A stretch of 64,000 bases of DNA from Gammaproteobacteria bacterium (GTDB lineage: Bacteria > Pseudomonadota > Gammaproteobacteria > Steroidobacterales > Woeseiaceae): the NCBI GenBank assembly GCA_024640305.1, contig JAHEFG010000043.1, positions 62,001 through 126,000 on the forward strand, read 5' to 3'. The notes below the pieces were generated by a model that had not been told where the DNA came from, searched no databases, and saw nothing but the letters and a program-made list of their open reading frames with translations. Shown piece by piece: positions 30,029-38,491 of the stretch (position 1 is its first letter; each line of letters starts with the position of its first letter). The translations under genes and the position numbers were made by a program.

Positions 30029-30787
30029 CTAGATACGATAGCCAATGTGCAGGGCAACAATGCCACCGGCGAGATTCTGATAGCTGCAGCGTTCGAACCC
30101 GGCTGCTTTCATCATGCCGAGCAGTTCTTCCTGGTCAGGATGCATGCGGATAGATTCCGCGAGGTACTGGTAGCTGTCTTCGTCCTGTGCGACCAGCTTG
30201 CCTATCACGGGAAGCACTTTGAACGAGTAAAGGTCGTAAGCGGGCTTGAGCGCCTTCGCGGGCTGCGAGAACTCGAGGATCAAGGCTTTGCCGCCAGGTT
30301 TGAGAACGCGCCGCATCGACCGCAGGGCCGCGTCCTTGTCGGTGACGTTGCGCAGCCCGAACGCGATCGTAATGCGATCAAAGGTCTTGTCGTCAAACGG
30401 CAGGTCTTCGGCGTTTACCTGCGCGATGGAGTAGTTGCCAGCTGCGCCCGCATCGACGAGCCGTCTTCGACCCTGCTCAAGCATGGCCGCGTTGATATCG
30501 GCGAGCACTACGTGGCCGTCAGGTCCTACCTGGCGAATAAACTTCAGGGCGAGGTCGCCGGTGCCGCCGGCGAGGTCGAGAACGTGGTGGCCCGGCCGGA
30601 CAGCGGCCTGATCGACCGTGTGTCTCTTCCAAAGGCGGTGCAAGCCCCCTGACATCAGGTCATTCATGATGTCGTAGCGCGAAGCTACCGAGTCAAATAC
30701 ATCGCGTACGAGGCCGGCTTTGTCCTCGGATGGCACAGTCTTATAGCCGAAATGCGTGGAATCGGCGGAGGTGTCTGCTTTGTTCAT
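30029..30787 (-). CDS. ubiE: Ubiquinone/menaquinone C-methyltransferase
   Basis: The 252-residue SAM methyltransferase has motif [16 protein letters not shown] (about 69-83) and the UbiE signatures [17 protein letters not shown] and [13 protein letters not shown]. It performs the C-methylation step of ubiquinone synthesis. The DUF971 gene ends nine bases upstream and ubiJ starts eleven bases downstream. Confidence 0.97.
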   Translation of the reverse strand: MNKADTSADSTHFGYKTVPSEDKAGLVRDVFDSVASRYDIMNDLMSGGLHRLWKRHTVDQAAVRPGHHVLDLAGGTGDLALKFIRQVGPDGHVVLADINAAMLEQGRRRLVDAGAAGNYSIAQVNAEDLPFDDKTFDRITIAFGLRNVTDKDAALRSMRRVLKPGGKALILEFSQPAKALKPAYDLYSFKVLPVIGKLVAQDEDSYQYLAESIRMHPDQEELLGMMKAAGFERCSYQNLAGGIVALHIGYRI

Positions 30788-30796
30788 GATGGACTG

Positions 30797-31150
30797 TTAT
30801 TCGGTCTTTTCGCGAGCATACCCTGCTGCTGCTAGACGGTCGAGGTAACGAGCCCAGTTTGCGTTCATATTCTGGCCCAGTTCATAGAGATAACTCCACG
30901 AATATAGCCCTGTATCGTGCCCGTCATCGAACACGAGCCGCACAGCATAGTGTCCCACCGGGTCGATGCTTGTGATGACGACATTTTCCTTACCGGTTTG
31001 CAGCGTTTCCTGGCCTGGCCCGTGACCAACCACCTCGGCACTGGGTGAGTGCACGCGCAGGTACTCAAAAGAGAACCTGAACTCAACATCCTCGAAAGCC
31101 ACAACCAACAGCCGGGACTTTGTGCGCAGGCGAATCTCGGAAGGCGTCAT
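30797..31150 (-). CDS. DUF971 protein (gamma-butyrobetaine hydroxylase N-terminal-like)
   Basis: The 117-residue protein has the DUF971 pattern: SEIRLRTKSRLL, FSFEYLRVHSPSAE, PVGHYAVRLVFDDGHDTGLYSW. The family is similar to the small zinc-binding N-terminal domain of gamma-butyrobetaine hydroxylase, and bacterial members are often linked to iron-sulfur cluster proteins. The first base of its ATG coincides with the last base of the hslU stop. Confidence 0.9.
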   Translation of the reverse strand: MTPSEIRLRTKSRLLVVAFEDVEFRFSFEYLRVHSPSAEVVGHGPGQETLQTGKENVVITSIDPVGHYAVRLVFDDGHDTGLYSWSYLYELGQNMNANWARYLDRLAAAGYAREKTE

Positions 31151-32490
31151 CAGAGGATGTACCGGCTGAGATCTTCATCTCTTGCCAGCTCGGCAAGCTG
31201 TTCATCGACATAGGCAGCGTCAACGGTTACCCGCGTGCCGCTCTTGTCAGATGCTTCAAAGGAGACGGTCTCCAGCAATCGTTCCATGACCGTGTGCAGT
31301 CGCCGCGCACCGATGTTCTCGGTATTTTCGTTCACCTGGAAAGCAACCTCTGCAATGCGCCGCACGCCATCGTCGGTGAATTCGACCGTAACCTCTTCAG
31401 TCGTAAGCAAGGCTTTGTATTGTGATGTCAGCGAGGCATCCGGCTCGGTCAGAATCCTTACAAAGTCATTGGTTGTGAGGGACTTCAGTTCGACGCGAAT
31501 CGGGAAGCGACCCTGCAGCTCGGGAATGAGATCCGAAGGCTTGGCAACATGAAACGCACCCGATGCTATGAACAGGATGTGGTCTGTCTTGACCATTCCA
31601 TACTTGGTATTGACGGTTGATCCCTCAACGATAGGTAACAGGTCTCGCTGCACGCCCTCGCGTGATACGTCAGCACCCTGTGTTCCTGAGCGGCTGGCAA
31701 CTTTGTCGAGCTCATCAAGAAACACGATTCCATGTTGCTCAACCGCCTCAAGTGCGCGCGATTTGAGTTCTTCCTCGTCGAGCATTTTCGCCGCTTCTTC
31801 ATCGGTCAGCTGTTTTAGCGCATCCTTCACTTTTAGCTTGCGAGTCGTGCGGCGATTGCCACCAAGATTCTGGAACATGCCCTGTAACTGATTGGTCATC
31901 TCCTCCATGCCTGGCGGCGCCATGATCTCTACACCGACGGGCATTGCCTGGATTTCGACCTCTATTTCCTTGTCGGCGAGCTTGCCCTCACGCAGCATCT
32001 TGCGAAATTTCTGCCGTGTGTCCTCGCCCGCCGGCGTCTTTTCGGTGTCAGCGGTGAAGCCAATTCCCTGCGATGGCGGTGGCAGCAGAGCGTCCAGTAC
32101 GCGTTCTTCCGCGGCATCTTCAGCACGGTGCCGCACCTTGGACATCTCTTCTTCGCGGATCATCTTGATGGCGATGTCCATGAGGTCGCGAACAATACTG
32201 TCCACCTCGCGGCCCACATAGCCAACTTCGGTGAATTTCGTTGCCTCAATTTTGATAAACGGTGCTTTGGCGAGCCTCGCGAGACGCCGTGAAATCTCCG
32301 TTTTGCCGACACCCGTCGGGCCGATCATCAGGATATTCTTCGGCGTAATCTCACTGCGCAGAGGTTCATCGACCTGTACGCGACGCCAACGATTACGCAG
32401 CGCGATCGCAACAGCACGTTTGGCTTCGTCCTGGCCGACGATGTGTTTGTCCAGTTCCTGGACGATTTCTCTTGGGGTCATCTGCGACAT
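31150..32490 (-). CDS. hslU: ATP-dependent protease ATPase subunit HslU
   Basis: The 446-residue AAA+ unfoldase has Walker [16 protein letters not shown], Walker [14 protein letters not shown], the intermediate I-domain (about 110-230) and the C-terminal tail DEDLSRYIL that docks on HslV. I chose ATG 32490 ([14 protein letters not shown]), one base after the hslV stop; the frame is open upstream but reads antisense-like sequence. It forms the HslUV heat-shock protease. Confidence 0.97.
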   Translation of the reverse strand: MSQMTPREIVQELDKHIVGQDEAKRAVAIALRNRWRRVQVDEPLRSEITPKNILMIGPTGVGKTEISRRLARLAKAPFIKIEATKFTEVGYVGREVDSIVRDLMDIAIKMIREEEMSKVRHRAEDAAEERVLDALLPPPSQGIGFTADTEKTPAGEDTRQKFRKMLREGKLADKEIEVEIQAMPVGVEIMAPPGMEEMTNQLQGMFQNLGGNRRTTRKLKVKDALKQLTDEEAAKMLDEEELKSRALEAVEQHGIVFLDELDKVASRSGTQGADVSREGVQRDLLPIVEGSTVNTKYGMVKTDHILFIASGAFHVAKPSDLIPELQGRFPIRVELKSLTTNDFVRILTEPDASLTSQYKALLTTEEVTVEFTDDGVRRIAEVAFQVNENTENIGARRLHTVMERLLETVSFEASDKSGTRVTVDAAYVDEQLAELARDEDLSRYIL

Positions 32491-32491
32491 A

Positions 32492-33031
32492 TTATTTGGC
32501 CGGTAGCTCTTCAATGACGATGTTCTGATTTGTGAAAACGCAGATTTCGCCGGCAATGCCTAACGCTGTTGTGACGATTTCTCGTGCATCAAGCTTGGTA
32601 TTTCGCAGCAGTGCGAGCGCTGCTGCCTGCGCATATGGCCCACCGGAGCCAATGGCCATCAGGTCGTGCTCCGGTTCGATGACATCACCGTTGCCGGAGA
32701 TGATGAAAGATGTTTCCTCGTCGGCAACACACAGCAGAGCCTCGAGACGGCGCAAACGTCGATCGGTGCGCCAGTCCTTGGCAAGTTCGATCGCGGCACG
32801 AGTGAGATTGCCGTATTGCTCAAGCTTGTTTTCGAATAGCTCGAATAATGTGAAAGCGTCGGCGGTGCCACCTGCGAAACCGGCGATAACGCGGCCGCCG
32901 GCCAACTGCCGAACTTTGCGAGCATTACCCTTCATGACGGTGTTGCCCATGCTGACCTGGCCATCGCCGGCAATAGCAACCTTGCCATTGCGGCGCACCG
33001 AGACAATGGTTGTCCCTCGAAATTGATCCAT
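32492..33031 (-). CDS. hslV: ATP-dependent protease subunit HslV
   Basis: The 179-residue proteasome-like peptidase has a short propeptide (MDQFRG) followed by TTIVSVR, in which the first Thr becomes the catalytic nucleophile. [13 protein letters not shown] and ATGSGG-like [13 protein letters not shown] match the family. It is usually heat-shock-induced through sigma-32, whose gene is at 14026-14889. It is followed directly by hslU. Confidence 0.97.
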   Translation of the reverse strand: MDQFRGTTIVSVRRNGKVAIAGDGQVSMGNTVMKGNARKVRQLAGGRVIAGFAGGTADAFTLFELFENKLEQYGNLTRAAIELAKDWRTDRRLRRLEALLCVADEETSFIISGNGDVIEPEHDLMAIGSGGPYAQAAALALLRNTKLDAREIVTTALGIAGEICVFTNQNIVIEELPAK

Positions 33032-33073
33032 GCTGGTCTACCTGTTGTATTCGCGGCCAGATCTCCCGCTGGT

Positions 33074-33091
33074 CTACCCCGCGCGGGGTAG
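33074..33091. repeat. Perfect 18-base palindrome between xerC and hslV
   Basis: CTACCCCGC-GCGGGGTAG is a perfect inverted repeat in the 74-base gap between xerC and hslV. No T-run follows on either strand. It may be a protein-binding site or a transcript hairpin that sets hslVU levels. Confidence 0.5.
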
Positions 33092-33105
33092 GCGGGTTCC
33101 ATATT

Positions 33106-34008
33106 CTATTCTTTCTTCCGGGCGCGAGGATGAGTTTGGTCGTATATCTGTGCTAGATGCTGGAAATCAAGGTGTGTGTACACCTGGGTCGTTGAGATAT
33201 TGGCGTGTCCAAGTAACTCCTGAACGCCGCGCAGGTCATGGCTCGACTCAAGCAGGTGCGTTGCGAATGAGTGCCTGAACAGATGCGGTGAGACATTGGT
33301 GTCGATGCCCTGCTGTTTGGCCCAATGGGTGACCCGGGCCTGCACGGACCTCCGGCTTAGCCGTGTACCACGGTTGCTTACGAACATCGCTTTTTCGGTC
33401 GCTGGTGCGTAATCACCTCGAGAGCGATACCACTTGCGTATTGCTGTGCGCGCCGCGCGGCCAACCGGCACGATACGATCCTTGTTGCCCTTGCCGGTAA
33501 CGCGCACCGTGGCGTCCTCTAAGTCGACATCGCCGATGTTGAGGTCAGTCAACTCCGCCAGCCGCAGCCCGGATGAGTACAGCAGTTCGAGAATGGCACG
33601 ATCACGGTTGATGATCGTGGTGTCACCGGGGATGTCGAGCAAACGTGCCATGCGGTCGGCATCGAGGTTGCCAGGCAGTCGCTTGCCGGATTTTGGCGCT
33701 GACACCGAGACGACCGGATTCATCTGCACGTGTTTTTCACGCAGCAGGTAACGAAAAAAGGTTCGTGTCGCGGACAGCCGCCTCTGGATGCTGCTCGCCG
33801 ACAGCCCGCGCCGGTAGCAAGCTGCGGAATAGCTTCTGATGTGCTCGCTGTCGACACCGGCCCAATTCTCGATCGCCTGTTCATCACAATAAGCAGCGAG
33901 CGTCTTGAGGTCGCGGCCATAGTGTTTACAAGTGAGGTCCGAGAGCCGGCGCTCATACTTGAGGTGGTCGACGAACTTGCCGATCCAGTCTTTTTCGGCA
34001 TCGTCCAA
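33106..34008 (-). CDS. xerC: Tyrosine recombinase XerC
   Basis: The 300-residue site-specific recombinase has an N-terminal SAM-like domain (LKYERRLSDLTCKHYGRDL) and a C-terminal catalytic domain. Catalytic residues are visible: Arg in SGLRLAEL, His and Arg in HLFRHSFATHLL, a second His in LGHANIS and the nucleophile Tyr in TTQVYTHLD. With XerD it resolves chromosome dimers at dif. It lies after DUF484 and dapF, as in other gammaproteobacteria. Confidence 0.95.
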   Translation of the reverse strand: MDDAEKDWIGKFVDHLKYERRLSDLTCKHYGRDLKTLAAYCDEQAIENWAGVDSEHIRSYSAACYRRGLSASSIQRRLSATRTFFRYLLREKHVQMNPVVSVSAPKSGKRLPGNLDADRMARLLDIPGDTTIINRDRAILELLYSSGLRLAELTDLNIGDVDLEDATVRVTGKGNKDRIVPVGRAARTAIRKWYRSRGDYAPATEKAMFVSNRGTRLSRRSVQARVTHWAKQQGIDTNVSPHLFRHSFATHLLESSHDLRGVQELLGHANISTTQVYTHLDFQHLAQIYDQTHPRARKKE

Positions 34009-34025
34009 AGGACGGTCTCCTGCGT

Positions 34026-34730
34026 TTAATACCGCTTCAGAGCTCCGGCGATCAGATCCCCGAGTCGCGCGAGGAAGTCGATGCTCATGCCGGGGTGGAA
34101 GCGGTCGGCGTCACTGCTGCCCACGGCCAGAAAACCGATCTGGGACTTCTCGCCGAGCGGCACGAGCGCCACAGAGCCAATGTCGGCAGCGTCGTCGCGA
34201 AACAGGAATTCGAGCTGAGAATCACGCACCTGCCCGCATCGGGGGCCCTTGCCCTTCAGGAAAGTAGCAAAAGGTTTGAGGGCGTCATCACTTCGGTCGA
34301 CGACATGGAAGAACCGGCCGGCATCGACATCCGCAAACAATGTTGGGTCGCCAAAGTGGACCAGAACGGAGTGATCGGCACCGAAGCCGCTGCGCATGGC
34401 TTCCTCGACACAGCAAATTGACGCAAGCAGGTCATCCGCAGCCAGCAGTTGTAACGTCAGTTCGTGGATCTTGGCCGAGAGGACGTCGTTAGCGCGTGCG
34501 ACCTCGATAAGCTCCTTAAGCTGGCGTTTCTGGCGCAGCTCTTTCTGCCGCAGCATCGAAACCTGCCGTTCGACCAGGGACACGGTGCCGCCCGAACCAT
34601 GCGGTAATTGCAGCGACCTCAGCAACGCGCCATGGCGTTCGAAAAAGTCGGGGTGAGCGTCGAGGTAATCATGAATCGCCTGCTCCGAAATTTCTTCTTC
34701 AATGAACTCCGGCTTGCGTTGTGTGCTCAT
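34026..34730 (-). CDS. DUF484 family GAF-like protein
   Basis: The 234-residue protein has the DUF484 N terminus (EQAIHDYLDAHPDFFERHGALL), a short coiled coil (VERQVSMLRQKELRQKRQL) and a GAF-like C-terminal half (GSVALVPLGEKSQIGFLAVGS, DADRFHPGMSIDFLARLGDL). The function is unknown; it is conserved between dapF and xerC in many gammaproteobacteria. The start overlaps the dapF stop by four bases. Confidence 0.9.
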   Translation of the reverse strand: MSTQRKPEFIEEEISEQAIHDYLDAHPDFFERHGALLRSLQLPHGSGGTVSLVERQVSMLRQKELRQKRQLKELIEVARANDVLSAKIHELTLQLLAADDLLASICCVEEAMRSGFGADHSVLVHFGDPTLFADVDAGRFFHVVDRSDDALKPFATFLKGKGPRCGQVRDSQLEFLFRDDAADIGSVALVPLGEKSQIGFLAVGSSDADRFHPGMSIDFLARLGDLIAGALKRY

Positions 34731-35557
34731 AAATCCACTGTTCCTTCGTTAATCAATACGGCTTCACCGGTCAACCATACGTCTTCGGCTTCGCCACGCC
34801 AGCTTACCACGAGTTGCCCTCCGGGCATCTGCACGGTGACTTCGTCGTCGAGATGTCCCAGGCGATGTCCGGCGACGACAGCGGCGCATGCCCCCGTGCC
34901 GCAGGCGAGCGTTTCTCCAGCCCCTCGCTCGTATTCGCGCAAGTCGATCTTGCCGCGCTCGCGAATTTGCATGAAACCGACGTTGGTTCGGGCAGGGAAG
35001 CGCTCATGGCGCTCGATCGCAGGGCCAAGTGCAGTGACGTCGGTAGATTCCAGGTCGCTGACTTCCACAACGCAGTGCGGATTGCCCATCGAGAGGACAG
35101 ACGCACTGATCGTGGTTCCCGCCACCTCAAGTGGATACTGGTCGGCTTGCGCCTCGGCCGAAAACGGTACGAGCCGCGGCTCGAAATAAGGCGGCCCCAT
35201 ATTGACGGCTATGCGACCGTCATCTAATACGAGCGCCTCGATCCTGCCGGACGGACTTTCCAGTGCGAATGATTTTTTCTGGCTGGATTCCCGGGCAAGC
35301 ATCCAGAATACGCAACGCACGCCATTGCCGCACTGTTCGCATTCGGAGCCGTCGGAGTTAAAAATGCGGTAGGACGCCGACGCGGAGTTATCCCGTGCAG
35401 CAGTTACCCACATCAACTGATCGAACCCCGGACCAGTCTTGTCGTCCCCGAGAAGTCGTATTTTCCCGGCGGATGGGGGTGGCAGGTTGGTTTCGCGCTG
35501 GTCGACAACGACGATTCGATTACCGGCGCCGTGCATTTTGAGATAGGTAAGCTGCAT
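34727..35557 (-). CDS. dapF: Diaminopimelate epimerase
   Basis: The 276-residue enzyme has both catalytic cysteines in their motifs: ECEQCGNGVRC (about 71-81) and ACGTGACAAV (about 218-227). It converts LL- to meso-diaminopimelate for lysine and peptidoglycan synthesis. It is the first gene of the long minus-strand run ending at trmB. The divergent ParA gene starts 140 bases away. Confidence 0.97.
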   Translation of the reverse strand: MQLTYLKMHGAGNRIVVVDQRETNLPPPSAGKIRLLGDDKTGPGFDQLMWVTAARDNSASASYRIFNSDGSECEQCGNGVRCVFWMLARESSQKKSFALESPSGRIEALVLDDGRIAVNMGPPYFEPRLVPFSAEAQADQYPLEVAGTTISASVLSMGNPHCVVEVSDLESTDVTALGPAIERHERFPARTNVGFMQIRERGKIDLREYERGAGETLACGTGACAAVVAGHRLGHLDDEVTVQMPGGQLVVSWRGEAEDVWLTGEAVLINEGTVDL

Positions 35558-35636
35558 GCGTGGATTTTAACTCGCGAGCGTAAGTAATTTGTCAGCGACA
35601 GCCAGCGTAGAAAGCCCGGGCGTGACGGATGGACAT

Positions 35637-35665
35637 TTGATGTCGGCGGCTGTAGTTTACATAAA
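35637..35665 (+). promoter_or_regulatory. Possible promoter of the parA-like gene
   Basis: TTGATG and CATAAA are separated by 17 bases, ending 32 bases before the ATG. The -10 box is imperfect. GAGGAGA at 35687-35693 is a strong ribosome-binding site. Confidence 0.35.
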
Positions 35666-35697
35666 ACGAATAACGACATTGCCCTTGAGGAGAGATC

Positions 35698-36336
35698 ATG
35701 CGGCACATAATGGTTTTGAATGCGAAAGGCGGCTGCGGCAAGAGCACAATCGCCACTAACATTGCTTCGTATTTTGCGAATGAAGGCGCGAGTGTTGCAC
35801 TCGCCGACTACGACCCACAGCGTTCGAGCCTTGACTGGCTTGAAAGGCGCCCCGAAAATCGCCCGACGATAGCCGCAGTTGCGGCTTTTGAGGACGGGCT
35901 TCGGCATGCTCCGCGCAATGTTGACATTATGGTCAGCGATGCGCCTGCCCGATCCCATGGCAAGGAGCTGGCAGATCTCGTCAAGCACGCCGAGACTATC
36001 GTTGTGCCGGTGTTACCGTCGACCATCGACATGCAGGCCACGTCAACATTTCTCAAGGAATTGCAGGGCGTCAACAAGGTAGAGCGCAAGCAAGTCAAAA
36101 TCGCCGCGATCGCTAACCGCGTGCGCGACAACACTCTTATCTATGGCGATCTCGACGAGTACCTGACAAAGGCTCGGGTGCCGTACGTCGCGGCACTGCG
36201 TGAAGCCCAGAACTACGTTCGTGCCTATACGCGTGGCATCGGCATCTTCGAGTTACCCGAGTACCTCGCCTGGCCCGATTGGTCGGAGTGGGAACCGCTC
36301 ACAGCATGGCTTAGAAGCGTACGCAGCCAACCCTGA
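35698..36336 (+). CDS. ParA/MinD family ATPase (orphan)
   Basis: The 212-residue P-loop ATPase has the deviant Walker A motif NAKGGCGKSTIATNIA (about 8-23), a DYDPQRSS Walker A' segment and a DAPAR switch. Family members move DNA, protein clusters or chemoreceptor arrays by self-organised gradients on nucleoid or membrane. No parB, minE or other partner gene is next to it, so its cargo is unknown. Short ParA proteins of this type are encoded singly in many proteobacteria. Confidence 0.88.
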   Translation: MRHIMVLNAKGGCGKSTIATNIASYFANEGASVALADYDPQRSSLDWLERRPENRPTIAAVAAFEDGLRHAPRNVDIMVSDAPARSHGKELADLVKHAETIVVPVLPSTIDMQATSTFLKELQGVNKVERKQVKIAAIANRVRDNTLIYGDLDEYLTKARVPYVAALREAQNYVRAYTRGIGIFELPEYLAWPDWSEWEPLTAWLRSVRSQP

Positions 36337-36801
36337 GTGCAATAGTCGATAGCAGAGACTGATAAAATTCAGCTGCCCTGCAGCACGCCCTCATTAGTGG
36401 ATCAACTCGACAGCTGACCGAATATTTTCATTCCGGGGTATCTTAATAAGCCGCGCGAAGTCGCCGCAATGCTGTGGGCTGTATACAAATTTCCAATACT
36501 GGTCAGCTCTGTGCACCCCAGCGGCGCAGTGCCTGCGATACTGGTCACACCGTTTCTGCTGATTGTCTGCCTTGCCATGGTTGGCCCAGTCCCGGAGCAG
36601 CTTGCCGTTAACCCGGGTGTTGTTGCTGCTTCCAGTGATCCGTTGATGAGTGATTCGCCGCCAGGCAGCAAACACACCTCAGTTGCAGGCCGTTTGTCGT
36701 ATCGTCCGGCCAGTGCGTCGGAGCGCCCGGATACGCAGGCCGAAGGATTCTTGTCGAGCGACCCTCTAACAGTATCGGGGAGTGAAATTCTGGACTAGTG
36801 T
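36337..36801. other. Gap of 465 bases with one doubtful small frame
   Basis: No recognised gene or RNA. A candidate small gene at 36469-36798 is listed separately. The remaining 130 bases show no convincing terminator for parA and no clear promoter motif. The sigma-factor promoter should lie somewhere here. Confidence 0.5.
36469..36798 (+). CDS. Possible small membrane-anchored protein upstream of the ECF sigma gene
   Basis: The 109-residue frame begins MLWAVYKFPILV and contains one hydrophobic stretch (VPAILVTPFLLIVCLAMVG, about 21-39). A Ser/Pro-rich tail follows. GAAG lies eight bases before the ATG, and the stop is three bases before the sigma-factor ATG, which suggests an operon. I recognise no family. 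It could be a chance frame in an upstream regulatory region. Confidence 0.35.
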   Translation: MLWAVYKFPILVSSVHPSGAVPAILVTPFLLIVCLAMVGPVPEQLAVNPGVVAASSDPLMSDSPPGSKHTSVAGRLSYRPASASERPDTQAEGFLSSDPLTVSGSEILD

Positions 36802-37419
36802 ATGACCGTGGACTTTTCCCAAATAAAAGCTGACAGGGAGCTGGCGCGCCAGGTCGCAGCGGGCGACGCTAAGGCGTTTGATGCGTTCTTCAAGGAATAT
36901 TTTCCGCGGTTATTTCGATTCACACTGACCCGAACCAATGGGGATGCCGATCTGGCCGAGGAAGTTGTGCAGCAAACGATGTGCAAGGTCGTGCACAAGA
37001 TGGGCAGTTTTCGGGGAGAGGCACTGCTGTTTACGTGGCTCTGTCAAATATGCCGTAACGAGCTGATCACGGTATTTCGCCGACACGGCATGCGCAGCGA
37101 GCAGTCTGTGCCATACGAGGATGTACCGGAGATTCGGGCTGCTCTCGAGTCGATATGCGCCAACCCGGACAATCCGGAGACGCAACGAACAGCAGACGAG
37201 CTGGCAAAGTTTGTGCGCGTTACGCTGGCGCATTTACCGCTCAATTACGCCTCGGCGCTGGAGCTGAAGTATATCCGTGGTTGCTCTGTTGATGAGATCG
37301 CAGAGCGTCTGAACATTAGCACCAAAGCGGCCGAATCCGTTCTTAGCCGCGCTCGCGCGGCATTCAAGGAAGGGTTTCGGTCACTATGGGATTTCGAGCC
37401 GAGTTTTCTATTCGAGTGA
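36802..37419 (+). CDS. ECF-type RNA polymerase sigma factor
   Basis: Sigma factor of 205 residues with region 2 (about 25-95: FDAFFKEYFPRLFRFTL, GDADLAEEVVQQTMCKV, EALLFTWLCQICRNELI) and region 4 helix-turn-helix (about 145-195: LPLNYASALELKYIRGCS, EIAERLNISTKAAESVLSRARAAF). It lacks the extra domains of group 3 sigmas. The FecR-like gene starts 37 bases downstream, so it is probably held inactive by that protein and drives the TonB-receptor gene. GGGGAG lies 22 bases upstream, too far to be a normal ribosome site. Confidence 0.93.
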   Translation: MTVDFSQIKADRELARQVAAGDAKAFDAFFKEYFPRLFRFTLTRTNGDADLAEEVVQQTMCKVVHKMGSFRGEALLFTWLCQICRNELITVFRRHGMRSEQSVPYEDVPEIRAALESICANPDNPETQRTADELAKFVRVTLAHLPLNYASALELKYIRGCSVDEIAERLNISTKAAESVLSRARAAFKEGFRSLWDFEPSFLFE

Positions 37420-37456
37420 ATCACCAAAAGATGGTCCTGATTTAGACCAGGTTGAG

Positions 37457-38425
37457 ATGAATATGACAGATCAAAGAAACGATATTCAGCCAGAAGAAAG
37501 CGACGATACTTTGAAGGCGCTTCTGGGGCTGGCTGGCCCAAGCGCTGAGATAAGTACCGAAATCGAGGATCGGGTATACGCCAGCGTTCGACGGGAATGG
37601 AGCCGCGGCAAGTCACGATCGAGACCTGCGCGTTGGTTCTTGCCTGTAGCGCTTGCTGCCAGCCTTCTTGTTGTTGTTATTGGCCTGAATCGGCCAGATG
37701 TCGTTCCGCAGAAAAGCCTTGTTGGCACTGTTAGTGTCGTTGCCGGCGACGCAAAATTTGTAGTTGGAGACAACGTTTACGTCGGCGATGTCGTGGATAC
37801 CTCAAACGGGCGCGGGATGAGCATTGCGCTTAGAGATGATATTTCCCTGAGAGTCGATGCGCGGACATTGCTCAAGGTTGATTCAACGAGCGAGATTACT
37901 TTGCTGGCGGGCCGAGTGTATATCGATACTGGTGACCGTATTTATGCTGATAGACATGTAACGGTAACCACGGCTAGTGGTTCCGCCACGGATGTCGGTA
38001 CTCAGTTTTCCGTCAGCTTTGAAAATGCCGACATGAGCGTGGCTGTTCGAGAAGGTCGCGTCGACTTAAGAGAGGGACAAAACCGGCACAACGTAACAAG
38101 CGGGAAAAAAGTCACGGTGCGGCCAGGAAATGTTGCAAGATCGGAAAGTGTGCCGCTTGTTGGTGAGCCGTGGGATTGGGCGGTGTCTCTTGTGCCGGCG
38201 TTTGAACTCGAAGACAAGTCTTTACTGGATTTTCTAAAGTGGGTGTCTCGGGAAACCGGTATGGAGCTTATATTTGCCGACGATGAGTTTCGAATGGCCG
38301 TTATGCGCCCTCGGCTTCATGGTTCGATCGAAGGGGTGGCACCGATCCAGGCGTTAGAGGCGATTCTCGCGACGACTAATTTCAAGTATTCGATCGACGG
38401 CAACACAATTATTATTAGCCGATAG
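37457..38425 (+). CDS. FecR family anti-sigma factor with C-terminal STN-like domain
   Basis: Regulator of 322 residues: cytoplasmic acidic N terminus, one membrane helix (about 60-77), a periplasmic FecR domain (about 90-215, with VAVREGRVDLREG), and a C-terminal domain at about 245-322 whose pattern (FELEDKSLLDFLKWVSRETGMELIF, IEGVAPIQALEAILATTNFKY, IDGNTIIIS) matches STN/secretin N-terminal folds. It is the expected regulator of the upstream ECF sigma. Because the next gene's receptor also starts with an STN domain, signalling probably involves STN-STN or STN-FecR contact. Confidence 0.87.
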   Translation: MNMTDQRNDIQPEESDDTLKALLGLAGPSAEISTEIEDRVYASVRREWSRGKSRSRPARWFLPVALAASLLVVVIGLNRPDVVPQKSLVGTVSVVAGDAKFVVGDNVYVGDVVDTSNGRGMSIALRDDISLRVDARTLLKVDSTSEITLLAGRVYIDTGDRIYADRHVTVTTASGSATDVGTQFSVSFENADMSVAVREGRVDLREGQNRHNVTSGKKVTVRPGNVARSESVPLVGEPWDWAVSLVPAFELEDKSLLDFLKWVSRETGMELIFADDEFRMAVMRPRLHGSIEGVAPIQALEAILATTNFKYSIDGNTIIISR

Positions 38426-38491
38426 CGAGTGCCCGCGGAGTTCGAGCAAAGTCTCGTAGGAGCTCTCACCGCGATGCATTAGACTACCTGT

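Noticed and set aside
36394-36677. Two minus-strand frames in the gap before the ECF sigma gene
   Set aside because: They overlap each other in different frames, have no clear start signal and do not resemble any protein family.
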